From Chengkuizengella axinellae (GTDB taxonomy: Bacteria > Bacillota > Bacilli > Paenibacillales > KCTC-33759), in the NCBI RefSeq assembly GCF_030730905.1, contig NZ_JAVAMP010000002.1, forward strand, positions 310,001-374,000: 64,000 nucleotides of DNA, read 5' to 3'. Position 1 is the first letter of the stretch. Each line of letters starts with the position of its first letter. Shown here one piece after another: positions 36,544 through 46,282 of the stretch. The notes beneath the pieces were generated by a model. That model had not been told where the DNA came from. It saw only the letters and a program-made list of their open reading frames with translations, and searched no databases. Made by a program: the position numbers and the translations under genes.

Positions 36544-38988
36544 ATGAGCCAAGTTGAACAGTTTTTACCTGCTTTTCTTGAGGAAGTGGTAGGAGACAGG
36601 TTCGGTAGATATTCAAAATATATCATTCAAGACCGTGCCATTCCAGACGTTCGGGATGGTTTAAAGCCGGTGCAGCGACGCATTCTTTATGCGATGTATG
36701 AAGCAGGTAATCATTCGGACAAGCCATATCGCAAATCTGCTAAAACCGTAGGGGATGTGATGGGGAATTATCATCCTCATGGTGATTCTTCTATTTATGA
36801 TGGAATGGTGCGTATGGCGCAATCGTGGAAGATGGGTCATGTTTTAGTTGATGGACATGGAAACTGGGGCTCCATGGATGATGATCCACCAGCAGCTATG
36901 CGTTATACGGAAGCACGTTTATCTTCTATTGCAATTGAACTGTTGCGAGATATTGAAAAGGATACAGTATTATTCAAAGACAATTTTGACAATACAATGA
37001 AAGAGCCCGTAGTACTGCCTTCTCGTTTTCCCAACTTGTTAGTGAACGGGGTAAGTGGTATTTCTTCTGGTTTTGCGACTGAAATACCTCCTCATAATTT
37101 AGGTGAAGTTATTGAAGCTTGTATCGACTTAATTGATCAACCAAATTTAACATTAGAAGATTTAATGAAAAAAATGAAAGGTCCAGACTTTCCAACTGGT
37201 GGAATCATCATGGGAGAGAAAGGTCTTAAGGACGCTTACACAAATGGAAAAGGAAAAATATTCCTTAGATCGAAGACAAACATTGAAGACTTGAAGGGTG
37301 GTAAACAGCAAATTGTTATTACCGAAATTCCTTATCAGGTTGTAAAATCTCGTTTAGTTACTGCGATGGAAAATATCCGATTAGAGAAAAAAGTAGAAGG
37401 TATTGCTGAAGTTCGTGATGAAAGTGGACGAGATGGACTCAGAATTGTAGTTGAACTTAAAAAAGAGGCAAATGCAGAAGGAATTTTAGCTTATTTGCTC
37501 AAAAAAACAGACTTACAAATTAACTATAATTTTAATATGGTTGCCATTGTAAATAAAGCACCAAAGCAATTAGGTTTAAAACCGATCCTTGAGGCTTATA
37601 TAGAGCATCAAAAAGAGGTTGTGACTAACAGATCACAATATGATTTGAAAAAAGCTCAGGATAAAGCGCATGTTCTTGAAGGTCTTGTGAAAGCATTAAA
37701 TATTCTAGATGATGTTATAGAAACGATTAAAGCGTCTAAAAACCGTCAGGATGCTCAACAGAATTTAGTTGCTAAGTTTGAATTCACAGAAAGACAAGCA
37801 GATGCCATTTTAACATTGCAGTTGTATCGTTTAACAAACTTAGAGATCACTTCTTTGGAAAAAGACTTAGTAGAAGTGAACAAAATTATTGCTAAACTGA
37901 CTGCGATTCTAGGAAGTCCAAAGAAATTAATGAATGTTATTAAAAAAGAATTAACAGAAATCTCTAAGAAGTATGCGATTGAACGCAGATCAGACATACA
38001 AGAAGAAGTTGAAAAATTAGAAGTAAACCTAGAGGTTATGGTAACACCAGAGGACGTACTTGTTACAGTATCCAAAGAAGGATATATAAAACGCAGCAGC
38101 TTATTATCTTTTACACGTTCTGGTGGCGAGTTAGAAACTACAGGTCTAAAAGAAGGGGATATGGTTCGCTTTATTAGAGAAGTAAATACCATTCAGAACC
38201 TCCTTATCTTCACAAAGAGTGGACAGTACTATATGCTGCCTGTTCATCAAATCCCAGAGTATAAATGGAAGGATAATGGGACTGCGATTGTAAATGTGAT
38301 TCCGATTGACAAAGAGGATCAAATCGTAAATGTTATCCCTGTCAAAGATTTTGAAGAAGAAGGCAAATCCATTGTATTCGTAACAAAAAATGGACAAGTG
38401 AAGCGGAGTTTGTTAAAAGATTATGCAACGAAACGTTCCATAGGAATCGTGGCATGTAAATTAAATCATGAAGATCAAATTGTCGATGTGCAATTAAGTG
38501 ACAAGACGGGCGATCTACTGCTGGTGACTAAGCTTGGAATGAGCATTCGGTTTAGAGAAAATGAAGTGAAGTCCATGGGTCGGGTTTCAGCAGGTGTTAA
38601 AGGAATTCAGTTAAAAGAACTGGATGAAGTCATTGCAGCTGCTTGGATCAATGACAATGATTCAGGTGAGATTTTTGTCCTGTCTGAACGTGGATATGGA
38701 AAAAGCACCTTGGTTTCAGATTACATGATTCAAGGACGTGGAGGAAAAGGTGTAATCAGTTTCGAATTTAAAACCGGAAAACGTGTAAGATCAAATGGAT
38801 ATCAATTAATGTATGGATGTTTAATTAAAGAGCCCATGGATTTGACTGCGATATTAAGCAGCGGAGAGGTTCAACAATTTTCAACACAAGCTGCACCGAT
38901 TCAAGAACGAAAATCTACAGGAAAACAGCTCGTGTCTGTGACAAAGGAAGAACAGGTATTAGAAGTTGTAAAATTGTCAAAGATTTAA
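36544..38988 (+). CDS. parC: DNA topoisomerase IV subunit A
   Basis: The DNA-cutting subunit of topoisomerase IV, 814 residues, with the catalytic Tyr121 in [10 protein letters not shown]. The quinolone region reads [13 protein letters not shown], with Ser-Ser-Ile-Tyr-Asp at the key positions, so no classic resistance change is seen. The C-terminal beta-pinwheel has only a degenerate GyrA box (QGRGGKG), as expected for ParC. ATG 36544 follows AGAGGGGA, giving a 7-codon shorter protein than the longest frame. It follows parE after 10 bp. Confidence 0.95.
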   Translation: MSQVEQFLPAFLEEVVGDRFGRYSKYIIQDRAIPDVRDGLKPVQRRILYAMYEAGNHSDKPYRKSAKTVGDVMGNYHPHGDSSIYDGMVRMAQSWKMGHVLVDGHGNWGSMDDDPPAAMRYTEARLSSIAIELLRDIEKDTVLFKDNFDNTMKEPVVLPSRFPNLLVNGVSGISSGFATEIPPHNLGEVIEACIDLIDQPNLTLEDLMKKMKGPDFPTGGIIMGEKGLKDAYTNGKGKIFLRSKTNIEDLKGGKQQIVITEIPYQVVKSRLVTAMENIRLEKKVEGIAEVRDESGRDGLRIVVELKKEANAEGILAYLLKKTDLQINYNFNMVAIVNKAPKQLGLKPILEAYIEHQKEVVTNRSQYDLKKAQDKAHVLEGLVKALNILDDVIETIKASKNRQDAQQNLVAKFEFTERQADAILTLQLYRLTNLEITSLEKDLVEVNKIIAKLTAILGSPKKLMNVIKKELTEISKKYAIERRSDIQEEVEKLEVNLEVMVTPEDVLVTVSKEGYIKRSSLLSFTRSGGELETTGLKEGDMVRFIREVNTIQNLLIFTKSGQYYMLPVHQIPEYKWKDNGTAIVNVIPIDKEDQIVNVIPVKDFEEEGKSIVFVTKNGQVKRSLLKDYATKRSIGIVACKLNHEDQIVDVQLSDKTGDLLLVTKLGMSIRFRENEVKSMGRVSAGVKGIQLKELDEVIAAAWINDNDSGEIFVLSERGYGKSTLVSDYMIQGRGGKGVISFEFKTGKRVRSNGYQLMYGCLIKEPMDLTAILSSGEVQQFSTQAAPIQERKSTGKQLVSVTKEEQVLEVVKLSKI

Positions 38989-39316
38989 AGATATTCATTA
39001 AAATGAGTTGATTTTAATAAATAAGTCGCTATATGATATAACTGTCCTGAAGTCCAATATGACTCAGGGCAGTTTTTGTTTTTTATAACTAAGAATCGAC
39101 GACATGTCTGAGGGGCTTGAATGGTATCTGGCTTCATCATGCTTTTTATAAAAATTAGAAATAGGAAAATAAGTATCTTATTCTTTCGTTTCAGTTTAAA
39201 AACCAAAAAATAGAGAAAAAAATAGCCTTATCTAAGAAGGATTCCTATATTTGAATAGAAATTGGTGAAATAAGACCTTAATTCTAAAAGATGGATGAAA
39301 ACCTACCATTTTTCTT
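38989..39316. other. intergenic gap after parC
   Basis: The only clear element is the parC terminator at 39040-39077. A weak hairpin with a T run on the minus side lies near 39225-39245, possibly the end of the convergent membrane gene. No gene is seen. Confidence 0.5.
39040..39077 (+). terminator. terminator of parE-parC
   Basis: AACTGTCCTGA (39040-39050) pairs with TCAGGGCAGTT (39064-39074), one G-U pair, followed by T5. Confidence 0.82.
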
Positions 39317-39856
39317 CTATATTTTTTTCATTCGGTGTTGAGCTTTTTTAAGAATTTTTTCTCCATATTTTTTATACAACTTTGATTTTTGAAAGTGCAA
39401 CCCAGCATATAGAAACATATAACCAACAATAGTTCCTATAATAATGTAATAATAAACAATAGGTTGGCTATAAAATGGAAATTCTTCACTAAGTAATCTA
39501 AATCCAGCATTTGGGAAGTCCTCACCATACCAGCTTGTTGGAAATCCTTTTGCAACTAAAAGTCCGAATAATACAAATCCCACTTTTTCAACAATAAATA
39601 TAGTGAACAATGATACAATTGCAAGCACATGTTTATTTTTATTTTTGATAAAAGATAGTATTGATCCTATTGTGTAATAGGGAATGATGGAAAATAAGAT
39701 CCCATAGTAGATCCAAGATATTTTCCATGATCGATCGGCCGGCACATCGGAGATTACCATATATGAAAAACCACTGAATATAAATGTGAATATGTAAAGT
39801 GGAACAAACGCAACTCCTACTATGATAATAATGCTTAACCACGACAATGTTCTCAT
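39317..39856 (-). CDS. multi-span membrane protein of unknown function
   Basis: A 179-residue protein with four hydrophobic helices (about 5-28, 48-68, 76-100, 130-152) and a basic C-terminal tail of KKYGEKILKKAQHRMKK type. A strong site, AAAGGAGGAG, precedes the ATG. It is alone and downstream of the LysE-like gene at 39913 on the same strand, 56 bp apart, so the two may share a transcript. No family is recognised. Confidence 0.7.
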   Translation of the reverse strand: MRTLSWLSIIIIVGVAFVPLYIFTFIFSGFSYMVISDVPADRSWKISWIYYGILFSIIPYYTIGSILSFIKNKNKHVLAIVSLFTIFIVEKVGFVLFGLLVAKGFPTSWYGEDFPNAGFRLLSEEFPFYSQPIVYYYIIIGTIVGYMFLYAGLHFQKSKLYKKYGEKILKKAQHRMKKI

Positions 39857-39912
39857 TTGTCTCCTCCTTTAATACACCATATGATTGGTATGTTTATTTC
39901 GAACAACAACTA

Positions 39913-40545
39913 TTATTTGCCTACGCGTTCAAAAGCAAGGTGTCCAGCTAAACCAGTCAGCACACTACCCATGAACCAACGTTGAATCTTTTGCCATGTC
40001 GGGCGTGTTGAAAACCATGTAGATATTGTACTAGCCGTTAGTACAATGAATAGATTAACTATAAAACTAATTATAAGTTGTGTAAGGCCTAGAGCAGCAC
40101 CTTGAAGAAGCAATGAACCTTGTGCTGGATCTTGAAATTGAGGAAGTAAAGATACATATAAAATTGCAATTTTCGGATTTAGTAAATTAGTCATAAAGCC
40201 CATTAGAAACAATTTTTTCGGGGGTTCAACAGAGAGAGTTTGCGGAGTTAGGATTGAAGTCTTTGAATGAAATGAATTCCAGGCAAGCCAGAGTAAGTAA
40301 GCAACTCCTGCCCATTTGACTAATTCATAAATAAAGGGAACTGCATTAAATAATGAAGCAAGTCCGACTAATGTTGCAAATAAGTAAATCACAAAGCCAA
40401 GCATAACACCTAAAAGAGAGATGATTCCTGCAGCACGTCCTTGAGTAATAGAACGAGAAATAAGATAAATCATGTTAGGTCCTGGAGAACATACAATACC
40501 TAGTGATATCAATGAAAAAGCTAACAAATTTGCGAAACTAACCAT
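39913..40545 (-). CDS. LysE/RhtB family exporter
   Basis: A 210-residue exporter with the RhtB signature near the start (GIVCSPGPNMIYLISRSIT) and six hydrophobic segments. Relatives export homoserine, threonine, lysine or other amino acids. The ATG at 40545 is chosen because AGAAAGGGG lies just before it; the longer frame from 40566 would include that site. It is more RhtB-like than the LysE-type protein at 15427, so the two are distant relatives, not recent copies. Confidence 0.88.
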   Translation of the reverse strand: MVSFANLLAFSLISLGIVCSPGPNMIYLISRSITQGRAAGIISLLGVMLGFVIYLFATLVGLASLFNAVPFIYELVKWAGVAYLLWLAWNSFHSKTSILTPQTLSVEPPKKLFLMGFMTNLLNPKIAILYVSLLPQFQDPAQGSLLLQGAALGLTQLIISFIVNLFIVLTASTISTWFSTRPTWQKIQRWFMGSVLTGLAGHLAFERVGK

Positions 40546-40663
40546 AAAAGTCCCCTTTCTAAACATGAATAGTTCGAAATATCTGTTTAATCATATATTA
40601 GGATATAATAGTAGTCAATGAAAATAATAGTTAAATAAAGGTATTTCTCGAGTAGAGAGAATT

Positions 40664-40822
40664 ATGATGGGAAGGTTTTTCAATGAGTTAAACGGTAACA
40701 TTATTGATTTTATTCGAAATCAAATAATGTTTTTTGTGGGTACAGCCCCTTTACATGAAGTAAACAAGCTCTTGTCATATGAAAAAGACAAGAGCTTGTA
40801 TACTTTAATTAAAAAACTATAA
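40664..40822 (+). pseudogene. remnant of a pyridoxamine 5'-phosphate oxidase-family gene
   Basis: The first 34 codons read like the N-terminus of PNPOx-like flavin proteins: MGRFFNEL, then IIDFIRNQIMFFVGTAPL and a shortened H-x-V-N. In that family the next block is N-[LV]-S-P-K-G, but here the frame runs into a 13-bp hairpin (40764-40776 with 40787-40799) and stops. The intact family is about 150-200 residues. So only the first fifth survives. The resemblance is from memory and could be checked by a search. Confidence 0.5.
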
Positions 40823-41026
40823 TATATGCGGATTCTCATTCTATTTCTCTTAGAATGGCTTCTTTTTAGAATTTCTCCTTGTTCGACTCGTCCATCATGT
40901 AGAGAAAAAAATGATCTGAAGACGCTTTCTGTTTAACTTTAAAAAAAGATCTCATTCTCAACAATATTCATGTATTCTGACCTGTAACAGATAGCGCATG
41001 CGTATCCATTTACACGAAATTTCTAT

Positions 41027-41143
41027 TTACACAACCACAACAAGAAGAAGTAGCATTACTATTATGACTATATTTGTTCTATAAGGTAATGGATCTCTAC
41101 TAATAATGCTTCTAAATCCACTTAAAATTCCAGAAAAAAACAT
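41027..41143 (-). CDS. small membrane protein, 38 residues
   Basis: A short frame with an excellent site (AGGAGGTGAT about 5 bases before the ATG). The product begins MFFSGILSGFRSIISRDPLP and ends in an uninterrupted hydrophobic run (IVIIVMLLLLVVVV), so it should sit in the membrane as a single helix. Small proteins of this sort are common in spore formers. No family match is claimed. The ribosome binding site, not the length, is the reason to call it. Confidence 0.5.
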   Translation of the reverse strand: MFFSGILSGFRSIISRDPLPYRTNIVIIVMLLLLVVVV

Positions 41144-41398
41144 AAAAATCACCTCCTATTTTATTAGTATATGCTAGACTTACTATATTTGTATGTGCTG
41201 CAAACTAGATACTGATAACCGTAATTTTTTGTATTTCATAAAAACAACATAAATCAAATTGAAACATGTTAATAATCTTAAAAATAGTACGAATACTATG
41301 ACTGAAATTACATTGAGTATTTCATTAAGTTCATTCATATCTACTTATTTTAAATGAAACAAATAGGTTGAAATATATTCCAATTTAATATAACATAA

Positions 41399-41432
41399 AG
41401 AATACGTTAGTTATAATTAACTAACGTATTCT
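41399..41432. repeat. perfect 15-bp inverted repeat
   Basis: AGAATACGTTAGTTA (41399-41413) and TAACTAACGTATTCT (41418-41432) flank a 4-base centre. It may be a two-way terminator or a protein-binding dyad; T runs are weak on both sides. Confidence 0.55.
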
Positions 41433-41792
41433 AGTTTAAATATCTAAAACTTCTAAGACCCGAGATTCACTCAAATCAAATGATCGTTTAAATATAATCC
41501 CTGAATATTTAGACAGATTTTTATTGAGGATCTCTTTACATATATAGTTATAAAATATATTAACAAAAATCAATTTATCTCTTCATGAAATAGTGTAAAG
41601 GAGGTTTCAAGGAGTCGACTCTACTTCGAGCAACTTTGGTAGGAGCTTTTGTTAATAGAAAGAGGTGGGTGAACCAACTAAATTATAGGTTTCGTCATGT
41701 TAGTCATATAGGTAAGTGATAGATTGCTTCTAATTCAGTCAGAATGTACACAATGATAAGTGAGTTCATATGATTATAATAGGAGTGAGACT

Positions 41793-44700
41793 ATGAAAAT
41801 GAGAAAAAGATGGTTTAATAGTTTACTAGTTTTTGTGATGTTTTTTTCTATCGTACTTCCTTCAATGGGGAATACTCAAACAAAAAGTAGAGTTATAACA
41901 GATAGTACCTGGAGTGGAGTCATCCCTGAACTCCACTTTCCATCAAATACGAATTCTCATTTGCCAGATGACACGTATAATAACAGAACGATTTATAAAG
42001 GATTAGACCCAGAAGATTTTGTGCCAGTGTTATTAACGGTCAACAATAGGGATTATTACGAAAGTCAATTGGCGGGTGAACCCCTTACTAAGTTAAATGA
42101 CAAGTTAGATGAATGGGACCCTAACCTAGACACATTTATTGGAATTTATCGAACAACACCAGATACCATTGTCCATGAATTTGCTTCAGGTGTTTCGAAT
42201 ATTACATTAATGATGAATAAAGATTCTTATTTTGCTAGAGGAGTAACAGTTGAAGTTGAAGAATGGTTGGAGAAGAATGCTGGGAGTCGAACTGCAGCAC
42301 AAGATACTTTTTCCTATAGTGTAAGTTATGGTTTAACCAAGGGACAGCAGCAAGATGTGAGTTTAACTACAGGTTTTAAAGGGTCAAATACGACTACACT
42401 TGGATTTGAATTGGATGGTTTGTCTGCATCTACCTCTTTTACATTTGAAATATCCCAATCGGAATCAACCTCCACTGGCTGGAGCAGAAATATAACTACC
42501 AGTGATTCCCAAACGAGAAGTGCAACTTTCGGAAGAAACATCCCTCACCTTTATGGTGAATATGATTGGGGTGTGTATCAATTACAATCTCGTTTGAAAA
42601 TGAACTATACTACCTCAGGTACCTTCCATGAATTAGATGATGTATTTTTAAATGATATCAATTGGCTAGGTCTTGTGTTAAAGAAAAAAAGCTACGTAGA
42701 AAATATTGCATTCGACAACCTAGTATATGGTAGAAATGAAGAAGTTTCCGTTGTGCCTCAGCAATTCGTTGAGGAGCAGCTAGCAGTTGCATTTGGAGAA
42801 AATCATGCAGAACCAATTGAAATACCATCAGGAATAACTGTAACTGCATTAACTAACGATGGATCTGTAGAAATAGGTTGGAATGAAGTTGATGATGGCC
42901 GAGTTTCTGGTTACTACATTCTAAAAGATGGCGAAGTTTTAACAAGGATTTCTGGAAAAAACGAAACAAGTTGGCAAGATTATGGCATTAAACCGAATAA
43001 GGAAAGTGAATATCAAGTTGCTTCCTACATTGAAATTGATCAAACATATGGAAGTAATACAGTACAACATAACAAAATGGACTTGGTTTCAGATTTAAGT
43101 GATGAGGTAAGTGTTATATTACCCATTAATTCAATACATTTAAATGAACCAGATATGAATTCGTGCTCTTTTACATTCACTTGGGAGGATAACGGAGCTG
43201 CGTTTGGTGAAAGAGTATATTATCAATTGTGGCATGAAAATCCTACAAATGGATCAACTTATATGATTGGCAAATTTGAAGGAGATCAAGTGAGCTTTAA
43301 TTTGTCTCCTGAATTAAGGGATAAGCTGTCACTTGGTTCGAACAATAAGTTTTTTGTTGTAAAAGAAGTATTGTATAATGGGGAATCTCTAGAATCACAG
43401 CCTTCTAACATTGTAAACGAAAACATTTCATTTGAAGATGGTGTATATCTTTATTCTAAAAAGGATTACAAAGGAAATTGTGTGAGAGTTGACTCGGGTA
43501 ACTATGATAATATTACAGATGTGGGCATGAGTAATAATGTACTGTCATCTGTAATGATGGTTGGAGATTACTTAACGCACCTTTATAGAGATACCGGGTT
43601 GAATAATGATTTGGATGACAACGTGAATCAAACTTTCTTTAGCGATGTTCCAAATCTTGGAGATAAAGATATAGGAAATGATAAAGTATCCTCTTTAAAA
43701 GTAAGGGAAAAAGAAGACGGGATATATTTATTTAGAGGTAAAAATTATAAAGGGGGATATAATCGTGTGCAGACTAGCAGCTCATATACTGAATACGATC
43801 AAATGAGTGATGTGAATTTCCCGAATAATGAATTGTCCTCTCTTAAAATTGTAGGGAATTACGGAGCAATATTATATGATCATGCTGATTTTGTTGAAGG
43901 CTATGATGTTTGTTATCCAGGTTGTACGTATCAAGAACAAAATTCAGTGAGCGCCTTTAAATCAGGAACGAAAGACTTGTCAGATTTTTTAGTAGGTAAC
44001 AACGCAGCCTCTTCTATGAAGGTATTAAAAGGAAAAGGTGTTCACTTATTTACGAATGATAATTGGAGAAAAACCAATGCTAAGGCAGGGATCGGAAATT
44101 ACAATAATATTGATGATGACCTTCCATTTCCGAATGATAAATTATCAGCGATTGTATTAATTGGAGATGTCACCGTCGAACTGTATCAGCATAATAACTA
44201 TGAAGGTAGAAAAAGTACTTTCACAAGCCATGATCGCTTTTTAATAGACAACAATATTGGAGATAATTCCACATCCTCATTAAAAGTATATGAAACGCCT
44301 GGAGATGAGACCCATAATGATGATGATCAGTATGAAAATAAAGGAGTAGAAGTCTTAAATGTACCTAATGATTTACAATTGTTAGATTCACCAAACGATT
44401 TCTCTTTTTCTAGCTGGTATAATGGAGGGGTAGAGATTCAAGATATCGATGGTGTTGTTGCTACTTCTGAAGGAAGTTATCCATTTCAAGAGCTTACGCC
44501 AACTAACATGAATTCTTCAATATATCAAAATTTATCTTTAAATCCTAAAGATAAAACATATACATTTGGAATTTGGTTAAGAGCTGATGAGCCTCATAAA
44601 GCAAATATTAAAGTTCAAAATGCTGATTTTAGCGAGTCGAATGGAGTTAAAGTAGATGTAACTACCGAATGGCAGTATTTCGAAGTATCGCAGGAATTTA

Positions 44701-44801
44701 CAGAGAGAAGTGATAAGGTCACTGTAGTGGTTTGGCCTGGGGGCTATAATGAAACTACAAATTCTGTTTATGCTTTTGGTGCTAGCCTTATAGAAAACTA
44801 A
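41793..44801 (+). CDS. large secreted protein: aerolysin-like region, Fn3-like domains and three beta/gamma-crystallin domains
   Basis: A 1002-residue secreted protein. Order: signal peptide (1-28); a region (about 85-340) with long alternating Ser/Thr and aliphatic strands (about 172-250, e.g. SYSVSYGLTKGQQQDVSLTT) as in aerolysin/ETX/MTX2 pore formers; an Fn3-like domain (about 345-444); a second Ig/Fn3-like domain (about 445-545); three beta/gamma-crystallin domains (about 549-640, 641-748, 749-838); and a C-terminal beta-sandwich, perhaps carbohydrate-binding (about 850-1002). The crystallin part has six calcium-type motifs of form [ND][ND]xx[ST]S (NNVLSS, NDKVSS, NNELSS, NNAASS, NDKLSA, DNSTSS). 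ATG 41793 follows AGGAGTGAG. Single gene, terminator at 44821. Toxin function is inference. Confidence 0.75.
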   Translation: MKMRKRWFNSLLVFVMFFSIVLPSMGNTQTKSRVITDSTWSGVIPELHFPSNTNSHLPDDTYNNRTIYKGLDPEDFVPVLLTVNNRDYYESQLAGEPLTKLNDKLDEWDPNLDTFIGIYRTTPDTIVHEFASGVSNITLMMNKDSYFARGVTVEVEEWLEKNAGSRTAAQDTFSYSVSYGLTKGQQQDVSLTTGFKGSNTTTLGFELDGLSASTSFTFEISQSESTSTGWSRNITTSDSQTRSATFGRNIPHLYGEYDWGVYQLQSRLKMNYTTSGTFHELDDVFLNDINWLGLVLKKKSYVENIAFDNLVYGRNEEVSVVPQQFVEEQLAVAFGENHAEPIEIPSGITVTALTNDGSVEIGWNEVDDGRVSGYYILKDGEVLTRISGKNETSWQDYGIKPNKESEYQVASYIEIDQTYGSNTVQHNKMDLVSDLSDEVSVILPINSIHLNEPDMNSCSFTFTWEDNGAAFGERVYYQLWHENPTNGSTYMIGKFEGDQVSFNLSPELRDKLSLGSNNKFFVVKEVLYNGESLESQPSNIVNENISFEDGVYLYSKKDYKGNCVRVDSGNYDNITDVGMSNNVLSSVMMVGDYLTHLYRDTGLNNDLDDNVNQTFFSDVPNLGDKDIGNDKVSSLKVREKEDGIYLFRGKNYKGGYNRVQTSSSYTEYDQMSDVNFPNNELSSLKIVGNYGAILYDHADFVEGYDVCYPGCTYQEQNSVSAFKSGTKDLSDFLVGNNAASSMKVLKGKGVHLFTNDNWRKTNAKAGIGNYNNIDDDLPFPNDKLSAIVLIGDVTVELYQHNNYEGRKSTFTSHDRFLIDNNIGDNSTSSLKVYETPGDETHNDDDQYENKGVEVLNVPNDLQLLDSPNDFSFSSWYNGGVEIQDIDGVVATSEGSYPFQELTPTNMNSSIYQNLSLNPKDKTYTFGIWLRADEPHKANIKVQNADFSESNGVKVDVTTEWQYFEVSQEFTERSDKVTVVVWPGGYNETTNSVYAFGASLIEN

Positions 44802-44820
44802 TCATAAGAAACATAATAAA

Positions 44821-44856
44821 AAACAGCATTCCATTATTATTGAATGCTGTTTTTTT
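44821..44856 (+). terminator. terminator of the crystallin-domain gene
   Basis: AAACAGCATTC (44821-44831) pairs with GAATGCTGTTT (44842-44852), followed by further T residues. Confidence 0.85.
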
Positions 44857-44895
44857 CTTTTAGTACAGTAGCAGATCGTGATTTATCACGTTCTC

Positions 44896-44939
44896 ATGCT
44901 GTAAGACTCCCTCTTCTTCAAGGAGGAGTCTTACAGCAT
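44896..44939. repeat. perfect 15-bp inverted repeat
   Basis: ATGCTGTAAGACTCC (44896-44910) pairs perfectly with GGAGTCTTACAGCAT (44925-44939) around a 14-base loop. It directly abuts the dispersed repeat copy at 44942. Confidence 0.6.
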
Positions 44940-44941
44940 AT

Positions 44942-45014
44942 TCTCACCTGATAAGTTCATCTAACTTTCAGCGAGAGATATAAAAACTCCCATTGAAAGC
45001 AAGATTCTCTTTAT
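44942..45014. repeat. dispersed ~72-bp repeat, copy A
   Basis: This copy starts TCTCACCTGATAAGTTCA and ends CTTTAT and aligns over its whole length with copy B at 60795-60865. Shared features are TCTCACCTGATAAGTTCA, CTAACTTTCAG, and a hairpin in which CTTTCA near the middle pairs with TGAAAG downstream. It reads like a short non-coding mobile or RNA element. Which strand is active is unknown. Confidence 0.65.
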
Positions 45015-45018
45015 CACA

Positions 45019-46092
45019 CTACTCGGTTAATTCAATATTGTATTTTGTTATTAAATCTTTTAAAGCAGGTCTTTCATTTCCATCTCTTCCAACAACATGC
45101 GTAGCAGTTACTAAAGAATTTAGAACCGCCTCTTCCGTAGCCTCTCCAATAGCTCTAAATGCCAAGTCTATATCTTCTTCATGAATCATTGAGATTACAT
45201 GGCAATCGGAAGTTTTTTCATGAGGAATTTTTGCTGCTGTGGAAAAACCAATTACTATTTCTCCACTTCCATTTGAAACAATGGAACCAGTACGAGATAA
45301 TCCTGTTACTGCTCGTTTGATAATACGATTAAGCTGTCTTTCTGTAACAGGGAGATCAGTAGCAGCAATTATTATTATAGACCCTTTGTCCTTTTCCTCT
45401 TGTATATCAATATTGGTATCTTTCAAACCTTCTCCAACAGCTTTACCTTTTATTTTCAAGTCACTCAAAGTTCCAAAATTAGATAAAACCAAAACACCCA
45501 TCGTATAAGTTCCGTGTTCCATGGACATTAATCGAGAGGAAGTTCCAATACCACCTTTTAATGAATAACATAACATCCCAGTACCGGCTCCTGCTGTACC
45601 TTCCTTAAATTCAGGTGCTGTATTTGACAATGCTTCGAAAACATGTTCATTCGTTACAAATTTACTTCGAATATCGTTTAGTTGCATGTCATTGCATTCA
45701 CAGATAACAGGGTTAACTGATCCAGTGGAACGGCCTATTTCAGGATTGTGATCCAGCATATATTCAATTAAGGCATCAGCAGCTGTACCGATACTTAACG
45801 TGTTTGTTAATATAATTGGAGTTTCTAATGTTCCTAGTTCCTCAACTTGAATAGTACCCATCGTTTTCCCAAACCCGTTTATAACGTGACTTGAGGCAAT
45901 TAATTTATCTCTAAATATATTTCCTTGATGAGGTAAGATGGCTGTAACACCTGTCTGCATCTCTTTATTGCTAAGTGTTACTTGTCCAACAGTGACTCCT
46001 TCTACATCTGTTATTGAGTTTAAGCTCCCTGTTTCTAGACGACCTATTTTTACTCCGTAATCTCTTAATCTTTTTTGATTTAACATATTCAT
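45019..46092 (-). CDS. P1/DmpA-type aminopeptidase (family S58)
   Basis: A 357-residue N-terminal-nucleophile peptidase. Family blocks: VGQVTLSNKEMQTGVTAILP, GFGKTMGTIQVEELG, TPIILTNTLSIGTAADALIE and GTAGAGTGMLCYSLKGGIG, followed by the likely self-cleavage site before Thr197 in YTMGVLVLSNFG. Members such as DmpA and BapA remove N-terminal residues, some beta- or D-amino acids. No signal peptide. The site upstream is weak (AGGGATGG). It is convergent with the large secreted protein gene. Confidence 0.9.
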   Translation of the reverse strand: MNMLNQKRLRDYGVKIGRLETGSLNSITDVEGVTVGQVTLSNKEMQTGVTAILPHQGNIFRDKLIASSHVINGFGKTMGTIQVEELGTLETPIILTNTLSIGTAADALIEYMLDHNPEIGRSTGSVNPVICECNDMQLNDIRSKFVTNEHVFEALSNTAPEFKEGTAGAGTGMLCYSLKGGIGTSSRLMSMEHGTYTMGVLVLSNFGTLSDLKIKGKAVGEGLKDTNIDIQEEKDKGSIIIIAATDLPVTERQLNRIIKRAVTGLSRTGSIVSNGSGEIVIGFSTAAKIPHEKTSDCHVISMIHEEDIDLAFRAIGEATEEAVLNSLVTATHVVGRDGNERPALKDLITKYNIELTE

Positions 46093-46282
46093 TCGCCATC
46101 CCTATTATTATTTTTAAAATAACAGAATAAGATCAATATTTACTGGTGTTGAATACTATTATTATAACAGATATAATAGGTAAGTGTTTCCAATAGAAGG
46201 ATACGGAGAACTTTGAGAGTCGATAGGGTTAGTTCTAAAATCTAGCATAAGTTTTTTTTTGGAATGTGATAGGAGGAATAAA

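Larger units (their letters stand above)
40567..41792. other. long gene-poor spacer before the secreted crystallin-domain protein
   Basis: This 1.2-kb AT-rich region contains the pyridoxamine-oxidase remnant (40664-40822), one small membrane ORF on the minus strand (41027-41143) and a perfect inverted repeat (41399-41432). A strong ribosome-binding-like sequence at 41597-41604 is not followed by a usable start. The promoter of the large secreted protein should lie here but no clear -35/-10 pair is evident. Confidence 0.5.

Noticed and set aside
40826-40936. 36-codon plus-strand frame MRILILFLLEWLLF
   Set aside because: No ribosome binding site and no continuation; hydrophobic runs of this kind arise by chance in T-rich DNA.
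40863-40975. Minus-strand frame starting MRSFFKVKQKASSDHFF
   Set aside because: Only a weak upstream site, and coding sense appears split across two frames at a T run; no family was recognised, so I could not call it a gene or a remnant.
41597-41721. Open stretch after a strong AAAGGAGG, reading KGGFKESTLLRATLVGAFVN and onward
   Set aside because: No ATG, GTG or TTG occurs at a workable distance; the only in-frame TTG is about 32 bases from the site.
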